Part shown: one piece after another, positions 41,982 to 49,128 of the stretch
Layout: the number at the start of each line of letters is the position of its first letter
Position numbering within the stretch: position 1 is the first letter of the stretch
Notes under the pieces: model-generated
The model's input: only the letters and a program-made list of their open reading frames with translations
The model's database searches: none
What the model was told of the DNA's origin: nothing
Source: Spirochaetia bacterium
GTDB taxonomy: Bacteria > Spirochaetota > UBA4802 > UBA5550
NCBI GenBank assembly: GCA_009885955.1
Contig: VFJS01000060.1
Coordinates: 1-49,128, forward strand
DNA: 49,128 nt
Reading direction: 5' to 3'
Program-made: the position numbers and the translations under genes

Positions 41982-43709
41982 ATGAAAAAATTAGTTTTTT
42001 ATTTTGATAACAGTGTAAATAAAATTTTTACCGAGGGTGTTGATGAAAAGGGTGAGAAGATCCTTGTAATTTCCTCGGGTAAAAATTTTGTCGCGCGGGC
42101 CGAAGTAGTGGCTGAAGTGATAGAGGTCAATGATGAGAATGATGATATTAAATCGAAACTCAGGCCGGGTACCGATTATTATAATGTGACCGATTTCAAG
42201 CAGGTCAAGGCCGACCTTGGCATATATTTCGATTCCGAGGCCAGGGCCTACAAGGCATCATTTTACGGCTTTGTGGTCTATGCCAATGGTGTTATACGCA
42301 TACTGCAGTGCATAACCTATACCAAGGACAAGCTGAAGGCCAAGTTTCTCGTGCATCCGACAAAATCGGGATATATTCCATCCTATACTGAAATTGAAGA
42401 GGAGATGAAGCAGAATAAGATCAGGGCAGGTATAGGTGAAAAGACCATCACGGAACAGCTTGAGAAGATAGACCGCAAAGAGTATAAACTGACAAAAATG
42501 CTTATAGCCAGGGGAAAGGAGTCTGTAAACGGCCACGCGGAATATTTTATTCCCCTTTTAAGTACAAAAAAGAAAGCCGGCGAGATTAAATCTGACGGCA
42601 GCATGGACTTCAAAGAGGTCGGGTCCATCATCCAGGTGTCAAAGAACCAGGAGGTTCTGAAACGGATCCCGGCTGTAAAATCGGTGAACGGTTTTGACGT
42701 GTTCGGAGACAAGATCGTGGCTGGAATCGAGGAGGTTGAAGGGTACAGGAGAGGGGATAACATTGTACAGTCCGGCCATGACGAGAACATCTACTGTTCA
42801 TCAATTGACGGATCCCTTATAATAGACAACAAACTTATTTCAGTACTCCCGGTTGCCTATATCAACGGCGATGTGAATTACGACACCGGGAATATAGACT
42901 TCAAGGGTTCGGTACATATACGGGGGTCGGTCCTTGCGGGATTTACCGTCCGCGCAACCGGTGACATAACCGTGGAGAAAACCGTGGAGGATTCCATTAT
43001 CCTTGCAGACGGCGACATAACCGTGAAGATGGGTGTCGTGGGAAAGGACATGGTGAAGCTCATTGCCGGAGGGTCCCTCAACTCCAAGTATCTCCTCAAT
43101 GCGCGGGTGGAGGCTGCCGGGGAGATCATAGTCCAGGACTCGATAATAAACTGCAATGTATTTTCAAATGACAGGATCTCCGTTGTGGCAAAATCGGGGA
43201 AGATAATCGGCGGTGAAACAATAGCGCTCCATGAAATAATCGTGAAGGTTGCAGGGGCGCCCAATGAAACCGAGACCATACTTAGAGTGGGGAGGAACCT
43301 ATTCATAGAAAGGGAAGTCAAGGAATTGAGGAAAGATATAGACAGGATTCGGGAGTCCGTTAACGAGGTTGTACGGCTTTTAAAAACGAATTTTGGAGAG
43401 GGAGTCTTTGAAGACCCCAAGAAATACCTGGCAATTCTTCCTGCGATTAAGAAGAAAAAGTGCCTGGAGCTGCTGAAAGAGCTGAGCGCCGGCAACAAGA
43501 GCCTCAAGGATCTTATTGATAAAAGCGCTGAAGTACAGAAGGGGATTCAGCTTAAGAGCGACCCTGTTATTATTGTCCTCGATAAAATTTACCCGGGTAC
43601 AGTGCTGAATATCAAAAAGAGCATCAGGAAGATCGATTCAGTCAATGCCAATGTGAAGTTTTATGAAGACCCCGAGGAAAAGGCCATACGGTTTGTCCCT
43701 GCAGTATAG
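41982..43709 (+). CDS. FapA (DUF342) family protein
   Basis: The product has 575 residues. The N-terminal part (about 1-245) contains the mixed alpha-beta region with G-V-R-I-type strands. Residues about 265-430 form the repeated beta-helix core with V-A-Y-I-N-G-D-V-N-Y-D-T-G-N-I-D-F-K-G-S-V-H-I and A-T-G-D-I-T-V-E-K-T-V-E, typical of DUF342/FapA. A C-terminal coiled coil (about 430-520) follows. FapA-type proteins are usually linked to flagella, polarity or cell-envelope signalling; the exact role is unsettled. It is apparently monocistronic. Confidence 0.9.
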   Translation: MKKLVFYFDNSVNKIFTEGVDEKGEKILVISSGKNFVARAEVVAEVIEVNDENDDIKSKLRPGTDYYNVTDFKQVKADLGIYFDSEARAYKASFYGFVVYANGVIRILQCITYTKDKLKAKFLVHPTKSGYIPSYTEIEEEMKQNKIRAGIGEKTITEQLEKIDRKEYKLTKMLIARGKESVNGHAEYFIPLLSTKKKAGEIKSDGSMDFKEVGSIIQVSKNQEVLKRIPAVKSVNGFDVFGDKIVAGIEEVEGYRRGDNIVQSGHDENIYCSSIDGSLIIDNKLISVLPVAYINGDVNYDTGNIDFKGSVHIRGSVLAGFTVRATGDITVEKTVEDSIILADGDITVKMGVVGKDMVKLIAGGSLNSKYLLNARVEAAGEIIVQDSIINCNVFSNDRISVVAKSGKIIGGETIALHEIIVKVAGAPNETETILRVGRNLFIEREVKELRKDIDRIRESVNEVVRLLKTNFGEGVFEDPKKYLAILPAIKKKKCLELLKELSAGNKSLKDLIDKSAEVQKGIQLKSDPVIIVLDKIYPGTVLNIKKSIRKIDSVNANVKFYEDPEEKAIRFVPAV

Positions 43710-43836
43710 ATTATCATTATACACGGCAATTCTCTGTTTTTTATCAAACAAATAATTTTTTTTATATTCTATTTGACAAATTGTGCCAATCGCACCATTT
43801 ATCCTATAATTTACTATTCGCATTGGAGGTATTAGG

Positions 43837-44052
43837 ATGAATCCATATTTAGCTGCACCGAACCTCGCTTTTATTGGCGGTTTGGGTGTTCCGGAACTGA
43901 TAATAATATTTCTTATTGTACTGGTCCTGTTCGGAGCCGGGAAGATCCCGAAAATAGCCAAGGATATCGGAGGCGGAATCAAGGAATTTAAAAAGTCGAT
44001 GAATGAGGAGCCCAAGTCTCATGATGATGACAAGAAGATCCCCCATGCATGA
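43837..44052 (+). CDS. tatA: Twin-arginine translocase subunit TatA/TatE
   Basis: The product has 71 residues. A single N-terminal membrane helix (P-E-L-I-I-I-F-L-I-V-L-V-L-F-G) is followed by the hinge F-G-A-G-K-I-P and an amphipathic helix I-A-K-D-I-G-G-G-I-K-E-F-K-K, and then an acidic tail. TatA oligomers form the path for folded proteins. GGAGG lies upstream of the start. No tatC is nearby. The stop overlaps the next possible start by 4 bp. Confidence 0.93.
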   Translation: MNPYLAAPNLAFIGGLGVPELIIIFLIVLVLFGAGKIPKIAKDIGGGIKEFKKSMNEEPKSHDDDKKIPHA

Positions 44053-44321
44053 CCGGAACCGGTTTAAATTATTATAAGAGCCTACGGGACGGGTCAGGGA
44101 GGGATGGTTCCGTAAGTGAAAGTTTTTTTTATCATTTCAGGGAAGATTTTCACTTTTTTTTTCTACGAACAGATCACAAACAGCATTTAATCAACCGGTC
44201 AGATGGATTTTCAATTATCAACTGCGCTTCAATAGGTGAAAGTCACTATACCCTCAATTCTATTTTTTATAATAAACCCATTGTAAAAATAAACCACTGC
44301 CCGGCAGGTAAACGTCAATGA
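44049..44321 (+). CDS. Possible small protein, 90 residues, unknown
   Basis: The frame starts with an ATGA overlap with tatA and ends with an ATGA overlap with the reductase gene, suggesting translational coupling at both ends. The protein is rich in Phe, His and Ser (F-R-E-D-F-H-F-F-F-L-R) and matches no family I know. Its poly-T stretches are also what non-coding DNA would give, so it may be spurious. Confidence 0.35.
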   Translation: MTGTGLNYYKSLRDGSGRDGSVSESFFYHFREDFHFFFLRTDHKQHLINRSDGFSIINCASIGESHYTLNSIFYNKPIVKINHCPAGKRQ

Positions 44322-45175
44322 TTCTTCTATTTGGTCCGGAAAGCATAATAGGCGAGGAACTCCTGGGATTAATAAAAGGAGAGGGGATGGCAATTTCTGC
44401 CGGGAGCGGGACAAACATTGAAGATAATGACACTTTAATAAATCAAATAAACCAGACAGCCCCTGAAATTATAATCAACTGCCATGAATATGGAGATATA
44501 GTTAATTGTGAATATGAAAGGGGTATTGCCTATAGAATTAACGGCGAGGCTGTAAGAAATTTAGCAGGGATATGCAATGAAAGGGGGATTTATTTTATCC
44601 ACCTCAGCACCTCCTATATTTTTGACGGGCATTCAAGTGAACCCTTCTCCGAGGATTACCTGCCGAAACCCCTGTCGGTTTACGGCGACTCAAAACTTCT
44701 CGGTGAAATGAATGCCGTTGAAACAGGCTGCCGCTGTCTCATCGTACGGGTTCCCGATGTGTACAGTTACCGGGATTCCCTTCTTCAGAGCATAATGAAA
44801 AGGACAAGAAAATACGGCAGGATAAATGTGGTCAGGAAGCAGTCTTTATCGCCATTGTCGGCCCTCGATGCGGCAAGGGGCATATTTGAGCTTATAACAA
44901 GGGGTATTGAGGCGAGGGTGCATATAGCACCTTCGGGACATGCCACTGCTCTGGAGTTCATCAAAACGGCAATGGACCTTTTAAACGGATTGGGAAGGGA
45001 GCCTGTCAATTATCAAATAAATGAGCTGGATTACCGGGAGTATCCAATTATTGCGGACAGGCCGCTATTTAATGTTCTTGATAATTCACGTTATGAAAAA
45101 TATACCGGTATAAAAATGAAGGGCTGGAAAACTTCATTGGAGGAATATATTATGAAGTATGGAGACAGGATATGA
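44318..45175 (+). CDS. RmlD-like NAD(P)-dependent sugar reductase
   Basis: The product has 285 residues of the extended short-chain dehydrogenase type. L-L-F-G-P-E-S-I-I-G lies at the nucleotide-binding site (the Gly pattern is weaker than usual), S-T-S-Y-I-F-D-G holds the catalytic Ser/Thr, and Y-G-D-S-K (about 126-130) holds Tyr and Lys. It resembles dTDP-4-dehydrorhamnose reductase RmlD. No other rhamnose genes are near, so the substrate is uncertain. Its stop overlaps the Lrp gene by 4 bp (ATGA). Confidence 0.82.
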   Translation: MILLFGPESIIGEELLGLIKGEGMAISAGSGTNIEDNDTLINQINQTAPEIIINCHEYGDIVNCEYERGIAYRINGEAVRNLAGICNERGIYFIHLSTSYIFDGHSSEPFSEDYLPKPLSVYGDSKLLGEMNAVETGCRCLIVRVPDVYSYRDSLLQSIMKRTRKYGRINVVRKQSLSPLSALDAARGIFELITRGIEARVHIAPSGHATALEFIKTAMDLLNGLGREPVNYQINELDYREYPIIADRPLFNVLDNSRYEKYTGIKMKGWKTSLEEYIMKYGDRI

Positions 45176-45678
45176 TTAACTACAAAATCGATGAAACCGG
45201 GATTTCAATCCTGGAGATTCTGACAGAGAATGCCAAGGCCACTGCGGAGGATATAGCGAAACAGCTGGATATCCCGGTAAAATCTGCGGCCAGGTATATT
45301 AAAAAATTTGAGGATGACAGGATAATACTGGGCTACAGGGCGAATATCAACTGGCAGAGGATCAGGCAGCACGAAGTTGTCGCCCTGATTGAAGTCAAGG
45401 TTACTCCGGAGCGCAAGGTGGGATTTGATTCCGTTGCCGAGGCGATATACAAATTCCCCGAAGTACTTTCGCTGTCGCTCCTCTCTGGAGGGTATGACCT
45501 CCTGGTACAGGTGACCGGGGAGAACCTCAGGGAGGTGGCCCTCTTTGTTTCCGAGAAGCTGGCAACAATACACGGCGTCCAGTCCACGGTATCGCACTTC
45601 ATCCTGAAAAAATATAAGGAAGACGGAATCATTCTTGTGGATCAGCCCAACTCAAAACGGCTGCCGCTGTCACCATAA
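45172..45678 (+). CDS. Lrp/AsnC-family transcriptional regulator
   Basis: The product has 168 residues. An N-terminal helix-turn-helix (D-E-T-G-I-S-I-L-E-I-L-T-E-N-A-K-A-T-A-E-D-I-A) is followed by a RAM ligand-binding domain with I-E-V-K-V-T-P-E, G-G-Y-D-L-L-V-Q-V and F-V-S-E-K-L-A-T-I-H-G-V-Q-S-T. Such proteins sense amino acids or related metabolites. The start overlaps the reductase stop, and GGAGACAGG precedes it, so the two are coupled. Confidence 0.9.
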   Translation: MINYKIDETGISILEILTENAKATAEDIAKQLDIPVKSAARYIKKFEDDRIILGYRANINWQRIRQHEVVALIEVKVTPERKVGFDSVAEAIYKFPEVLSLSLLSGGYDLLVQVTGENLREVALFVSEKLATIHGVQSTVSHFILKKYKEDGIILVDQPNSKRLPLSP

Positions 45679-45696
45679 ACTCGTTTTTATCTACGA

Positions 45697-45739
45697 ATGT
45701 GTAAAAAGGGGGATGGGGGAACCCCTGAATCTTACACAT
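45697..45739 (+). promoter_or_regulatory. Hairpin between lrp-type gene and purL
   Basis: ATGTGTAA (45697-45704) pairs with TTACACAT (45732-45739); inside, GGGG (45715-45718) can pair with CCCC (45722-45725). No T-run follows, so it is more likely a leader structure or binding site than a simple terminator. Confidence 0.4.
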
Positions 45740-45810
45740 GAAAAATTTGTGAAAAAGTCAGTTTAATAAATTACAATCAATGTAAAGCACAGGCATTCAG
45801 CATACGGTAT

Positions 45811-48801
45811 ATGGAAAAAGCTAAATTCAGGATAGAGGTATATTACAAATCCAGTGATCCCAGGGGGCAGACGCTCAGGAGGAGGCTGACCATGCTGGGG
45901 TTCGGGGTTGATGCCCTCTTTATCACAGACAACTACCTCATCAATGCCGATATTTCCATAGAAGATGCCGGGAGGTGCGCAGCAATCCTGAAACAGCCGG
46001 TGACCCAGGACTTCCTGGTAAATTCCCCCTATGACCCCGGGGATTTTGATTACGCGCTGGAGATAGGCTTTCTTCCGGGCGTAACCGATAATGTGGCCCA
46101 CACCGTCCGTGAATCCCTGGAGGATCTCCTTGCCGTCAGCCTGGATTACGAAAAGAGCATCTATACCTCCTTCACCTATTTCATAAAGGGCGGATTAACC
46201 ATGGATGATGCAGTCCTGATAGGAAGGGAACTGCATAACCCCCTTATCCAGAGAATAAAAATACTCTCCCGCAACAGCTATGTTCATGAAATGGGCATGG
46301 GGATGGATATCCCGGTGGTGAGCATATCGGAGAACCCGACTGTCAGCGAGGTTGAGATAAACCTCCCTGAAGCAGATCTTTTGGAACTCGGGAGAAACGG
46401 GATCCCCGACCTGGACGGCACCAGGAGGGGCCCTCTCGCCCTGGACCTGGCGTCCCTGCAGGCCATCCGGAATTATTACAACAATATCGAAAAGAGAAGG
46501 CCCACGGACATTGAGCTTGAATCAATAGCGCAGACATGGAGCGAGCACTGCAAACATACCATATTCGCCGCGGACATGGACGATGACGTGAAGGGCGGGA
46601 TTTACCGGAAGTATATAAAAGAAGCTACTCTCCGCATTCGGAGGGATAAGGGTGATAAAGATTTCTGCCTGTCGGTCTTTTCCGATAATGCCGGAGGGAT
46701 TGATTTTGACGATGACTATATCATAGCGGACAAGGTTGAGACGCATAACAGCCCCAGCGCCCTGGACCCCTTCGGCGGTTCCATAACCGGGATAGTGGGC
46801 GTGAACAGGGACATTATCGGTTTCGGCCTCGGGTCAAAGCCCGTGGCAAACAGGTACGGGTTCTGTTTTTCAGACCCCTTCCATGACAGGCCCCTTTACC
46901 GGAGCAGGGACAGAGAGTCAAGGCTTCTGCCGTCGAGAAGGATCATGGAAGGTGTTATACGGGGTGTGAACGCAGGCGGCAACCAGTCGGGTATTCCCAC
47001 TCCCCAGGGATTCGTCTACTTTGACGAAAGGTATCGGGGGAAGCCCCTTGTTTTTGTCGGGACCCTGGGCCTCATGCCGAAGATAGTGAATGGCAGGAAC
47101 ATGGTGATGAAAAAGGCCATGCCCGGGGACAATATTGTGGTGATAGGCGGAAGGGTGGGACGGGACGGGATCCACGGGGCCACCTTCTCCTCTGAAGCCC
47201 TCAGTTCAGGGAGCCCGGCATCGGCAGTTCAGATAGGAGATCCCATAACCCAGAAGAAGCTTTCGGACGCGGTGGTAAAGGAGGCCAGGGACCTGGGGCT
47301 CTACAACTCCATAACCGACAACGGGGCAGGAGGGCTCTCGTGCTCAGTGGCCGAGATGGCCAGGGAGTCGGGCGGCTTTGAAGTGGACCTGGAAAAAATT
47401 CCTTTGAAGTATCCGGGACTTTCACCCTGGCAGATATGGGTCAGCGAATCCCAGGAGAGGATGACCCTGTCGATTCCCGACGTAAACCTGGGAAAATTTC
47501 TTTCACTCATGAATAGAAGGGGCGTCCACGGGGTGAGCATCGGCAGGTTCAACGGCTCGGACAGGGGAACGGTGAGGCTTAACGGAGAAGTGATATTCAG
47601 CCTGGATATGAAATTTCTCCATGACGGGCTGCCGCAGAAGCATTTAAAAACAACGTATATAAAAAGGGAGAATCCCGAACATGTATTCCCCCAACCCGGG
47701 GACATGAACGGTATCTATGGGGAGATGCTGGAAAGGATGAACCTCTGCAGCTATGAATTCATCTCGACCCAGTACGACCACGAAGTGCAGGGGAATTCTG
47801 TCATAAAGCCCCTCCAGGGGAAGGGGAGGGTGAACGGCAATGTGTCGGTTATACGGCCGGTGGCCGGATCAATGAAGGGAGTCATCCTGTCCCAGGGGCT
47901 CTATCCGTCATACAGCGAGATAGATCCCTACGGGATGGCTGCATGCTCCATTGACACTGCGGTGAGGAACGTCATCTCTGCTGGCGGGACAATGGAGAAG
48001 ATTGCCCTTCTCGACAACTTCTGCTGGTGCGATTCGAACAATCCTGAAAGGCTCGGGCAGCTTAAGGAGGCGGCCAGTGCCTGCTACGATTATTCCGTGG
48101 CCTATGGGACTCCGTTCATCTCGGGCAAGGACAGCATGTTCAATGACTTCAAGGGGTACGACTCCGGTTTCAACGAGGTTTTTATATCCGTCCCACCGAC
48201 GCTGCTCATATCGTCCCTTGGAATTATGGAAGATATTTCCCTGGCCGTGAGCATTGATATCAAGTTTTCCGGCGACCTTATATACATCCTCGGGCTTACC
48301 GGAAGCCGGATCGGCGGGAGCGAATACCTGGCGCATGTCAGCGGGAAAGCCGTCGGAATTGAACCGTTAACCGGAAACCTGCCGGAAGTTGATGCAGCCC
48401 TGAATGCAAAGCTCTACCGGGCCTATGAGAAGGGTGTGAGAATGGGCCTCATATCTTCGGGCATCAGCATAGAGAGGGGCGGGCTGGGCATCGCTGCCGC
48501 GAAATCCTCTGTTGCTGGAATGCTCGGGTTTTCAATTGACCTCTCGAAGGCGCCTGTTAAGGATGATGTAAGGGATGATATCATCCTCTTCTCCGAATCA
48601 CAGGGGAGGCTCCTTGTTACCGTGGACCCGGTGAAACAGGGCGATTTTGAGTCGCTCATGAAAGGGAATTCATTCGGCCTGCTTGGCCATGTCAGCGCCG
48701 GCGGCAGGGTAGAGGTGTTCGGGCGGGATGGCAAACTGATTATTGATACTGACGTGCGCCGCCTGTCTGATGCGTACAGGAAGACTTTCAGGGAATTTTA
48801 G
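45811..48801 (+). CDS. purL: Phosphoribosylformylglycinamidine synthase, PurS-PurL type
   Basis: The product has 996 residues. FGAM synthase makes formylglycinamidine ribonucleotide with glutamine and ATP, the fourth step of purine synthesis. Residues 1-165 look like the PurS-like N-terminal domain of large PurL. The synthetase core has W-S-E-H-C-K-H (243-249) and K-V-E-T-H-N-S-P-S-A (308-317), with D-P-F-G-G after it. The chain ends without the C-terminal glutaminase domain of the ~1300-residue form, so a separate PurQ should exist outside the window. It is longer than the ~740-residue small PurL because the PurS-like part is fused. Confidence 0.9.
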   Translation: MEKAKFRIEVYYKSSDPRGQTLRRRLTMLGFGVDALFITDNYLINADISIEDAGRCAAILKQPVTQDFLVNSPYDPGDFDYALEIGFLPGVTDNVAHTVRESLEDLLAVSLDYEKSIYTSFTYFIKGGLTMDDAVLIGRELHNPLIQRIKILSRNSYVHEMGMGMDIPVVSISENPTVSEVEINLPEADLLELGRNGIPDLDGTRRGPLALDLASLQAIRNYYNNIEKRRPTDIELESIAQTWSEHCKHTIFAADMDDDVKGGIYRKYIKEATLRIRRDKGDKDFCLSVFSDNAGGIDFDDDYIIADKVETHNSPSALDPFGGSITGIVGVNRDIIGFGLGSKPVANRYGFCFSDPFHDRPLYRSRDRESRLLPSRRIMEGVIRGVNAGGNQSGIPTPQGFVYFDERYRGKPLVFVGTLGLMPKIVNGRNMVMKKAMPGDNIVVIGGRVGRDGIHGATFSSEALSSGSPASAVQIGDPITQKKLSDAVVKEARDLGLYNSITDNGAGGLSCSVAEMARESGGFEVDLEKIPLKYPGLSPWQIWVSESQERMTLSIPDVNLGKFLSLMNRRGVHGVSIGRFNGSDRGTVRLNGEVIFSLDMKFLHDGLPQKHLKTTYIKRENPEHVFPQPGDMNGIYGEMLERMNLCSYEFISTQYDHEVQGNSVIKPLQGKGRVNGNVSVIRPVAGSMKGVILSQGLYPSYSEIDPYGMAACSIDTAVRNVISAGGTMEKIALLDNFCWCDSNNPERLGQLKEAASACYDYSVAYGTPFISGKDSMFNDFKGYDSGFNEVFISVPPTLLISSLGIMEDISLAVSIDIKFSGDLIYILGLTGSRIGGSEYLAHVSGKAVGIEPLTGNLPEVDAALNAKLYRAYEKGVRMGLISSGISIERGGLGIAAAKSSVAGMLGFSIDLSKAPVKDDVRDDIILFSESQGRLLVTVDPVKQGDFESLMKGNSFGLLGHVSAGGRVEVFGRDGKLIIDTDVRRLSDAYRKTFREF

Positions 48802-49026
48802 GAATTATAAATGAATTTCGCTACCGGATTACAGGGGAAAAAATAGCTCACGGATTGGCACGGATCAGCTTTAATATAGATGATATAGATATATAAAAAA
48901 TTAATCAATTGCCAATTCATGCGTAATATAAGAATGGTTTAATATTGATTCCAGGGATAAAACCTGAATTGAGCGGGAATGGCAATGTATACAATATTTA
49001 TCGATAAAAAAATCCGTGTTTATCCG
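48802..49026. repeat. Inverted repeat with CACGGATTGG arms
   Basis: No gene is seen. CACGGATTGGCACGGAT (48850-48866) faces ATCCGTGTTTATCCG (49012-49026) across an AT-rich interior of about 145 bp. Such 'CACGGATT/AATCCGTG' repeats are common in bacterial intergenic DNA. The right arm seems to be cut off by the intron-like sequence at 49027. Confidence 0.65.
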
Positions 49027-49128
49027 GTGCGCCACGAGGCGCTGAAAATACCAGTCGGTGGAAATCCGTCACGAGTAATTGGTCTTTCACTCGGAAGATG
49101 ATAAAACAGCCTGACCGGTGACGGGAAA
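49027..49128 (+). mobile_element. Probable group II intron 5' end (partial)
   Basis: From 49027 the sequence begins GTGCGCC, matching the GUGYG consensus of group II intron 5' ends. A GCGCC/GGCGC hairpin follows, and then CGGTGGAAATCCG, a small GGUGGAAA-type stem found in domain I of bacterial group II introns. The start interrupts the right arm of the preceding repeat. The intron body and any reverse transcriptase gene would lie past the window end. Confidence 0.5.

Noticed and set aside
44318-45175. Rhamnose biosynthesis cluster
   Set aside because: Only an RmlD-like gene is present; no rmlA, rmlB or rmlC lies in the window.
47301-47705. 134-codon minus-strand frame inside purL
   Set aside because: It is a shadow of the purL coding frame, with no start signal or family resemblance.

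Overview
The window is a 49 kb bacterial chromosome segment. It encodes flagellar and chemotaxis parts (FlgM under a sigma-28-type promoter, CheW, CheD), menaquinone genes (ubiE/menG, menA), MutS2, a FapA/DUF342 protein, IcmF with its cobalamin adenosyltransferase, a large PurL, and many sensory proteins. This mix fits a motile, menaquinone-using environmental bacterium. Spirochaetota is my best guess, from gene content only; no rRNA or tRNA gene was seen, so the phylum is inference.

Layout. (1) 1-8.9 kb is an AT-rich accessory zone with every gene on the + strand. It holds short secreted or membrane hypotheticals, a stand-alone RsgA-type GTPase, DinB, an AlkD-like repair protein, a SugE/Gdx exporter and three methyltransferase genes or remnants. 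At least four genes are broken: an OB-fold gene with a frameshift, a methyltransferase lacking its N-terminus and frameshifted, a headless DUF3795 gene, and the tail of a PhnB-like VOC gene. Two hairpin-bearing intergenic modules suggest cassette-like acquisition. (2) 8.9-15.3 kb holds a GC-rich cysteine-rich unknown, a class III cyclase, a membrane diguanylate cyclase, a MATE exporter, and an ArsR regulator plus methyltransferase with shared palindromic operator candidates. (3) 15.5-20.7 kb holds motility and signalling genes (CheW, FlgM, CheD, hemerythrin), RsmI, CobA, and an iron-alcohol-dehydrogenase homologue that has lost all its metal ligands. (4) 20.7-32.1 kb holds a methyltransferase, a Nudix fusion protein, icmF with a 33-bp tandem repeat upstream, a Cache/PAS histidine kinase, MscS, and mutS2. 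(5) 32-35 kb holds a histidine kinase gene split into a sensor part and an ATPase tail around a dispersed repeat, then ubiE-menA. (6) 35-44 kb is mostly housekeeping (radical SAM, FmdB, pcm, yhbY, asd, fapA) interspersed with inverted-repeat elements. (7) 43.8-48.8 kb holds tatA, an RmlD-like reductase, an Lrp regulator and purL. The last ~100 bp look like the 5' end of a group II intron.

Functional links. CobA supplies adenosylcobalamin that IcmF needs. UbiE and MenA are consecutive steps of menaquinone synthesis. The cyclase and diguanylate cyclase make second messengers that may feed motility. A 25-bp sequence occurs as eight arms at five places, three of them as inverted pairs 126-142 bp across, so a MITE-like element family is spreading between genes.

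I found no complete new defence or biosynthetic system. The best leads are the ligand-less alcohol dehydrogenase homologue, the zinc-ribbon/Nudix/RsbRD-like fusion, the nested inverted-repeat elements, the split histidine kinase and the cassette-like zone at the left end.
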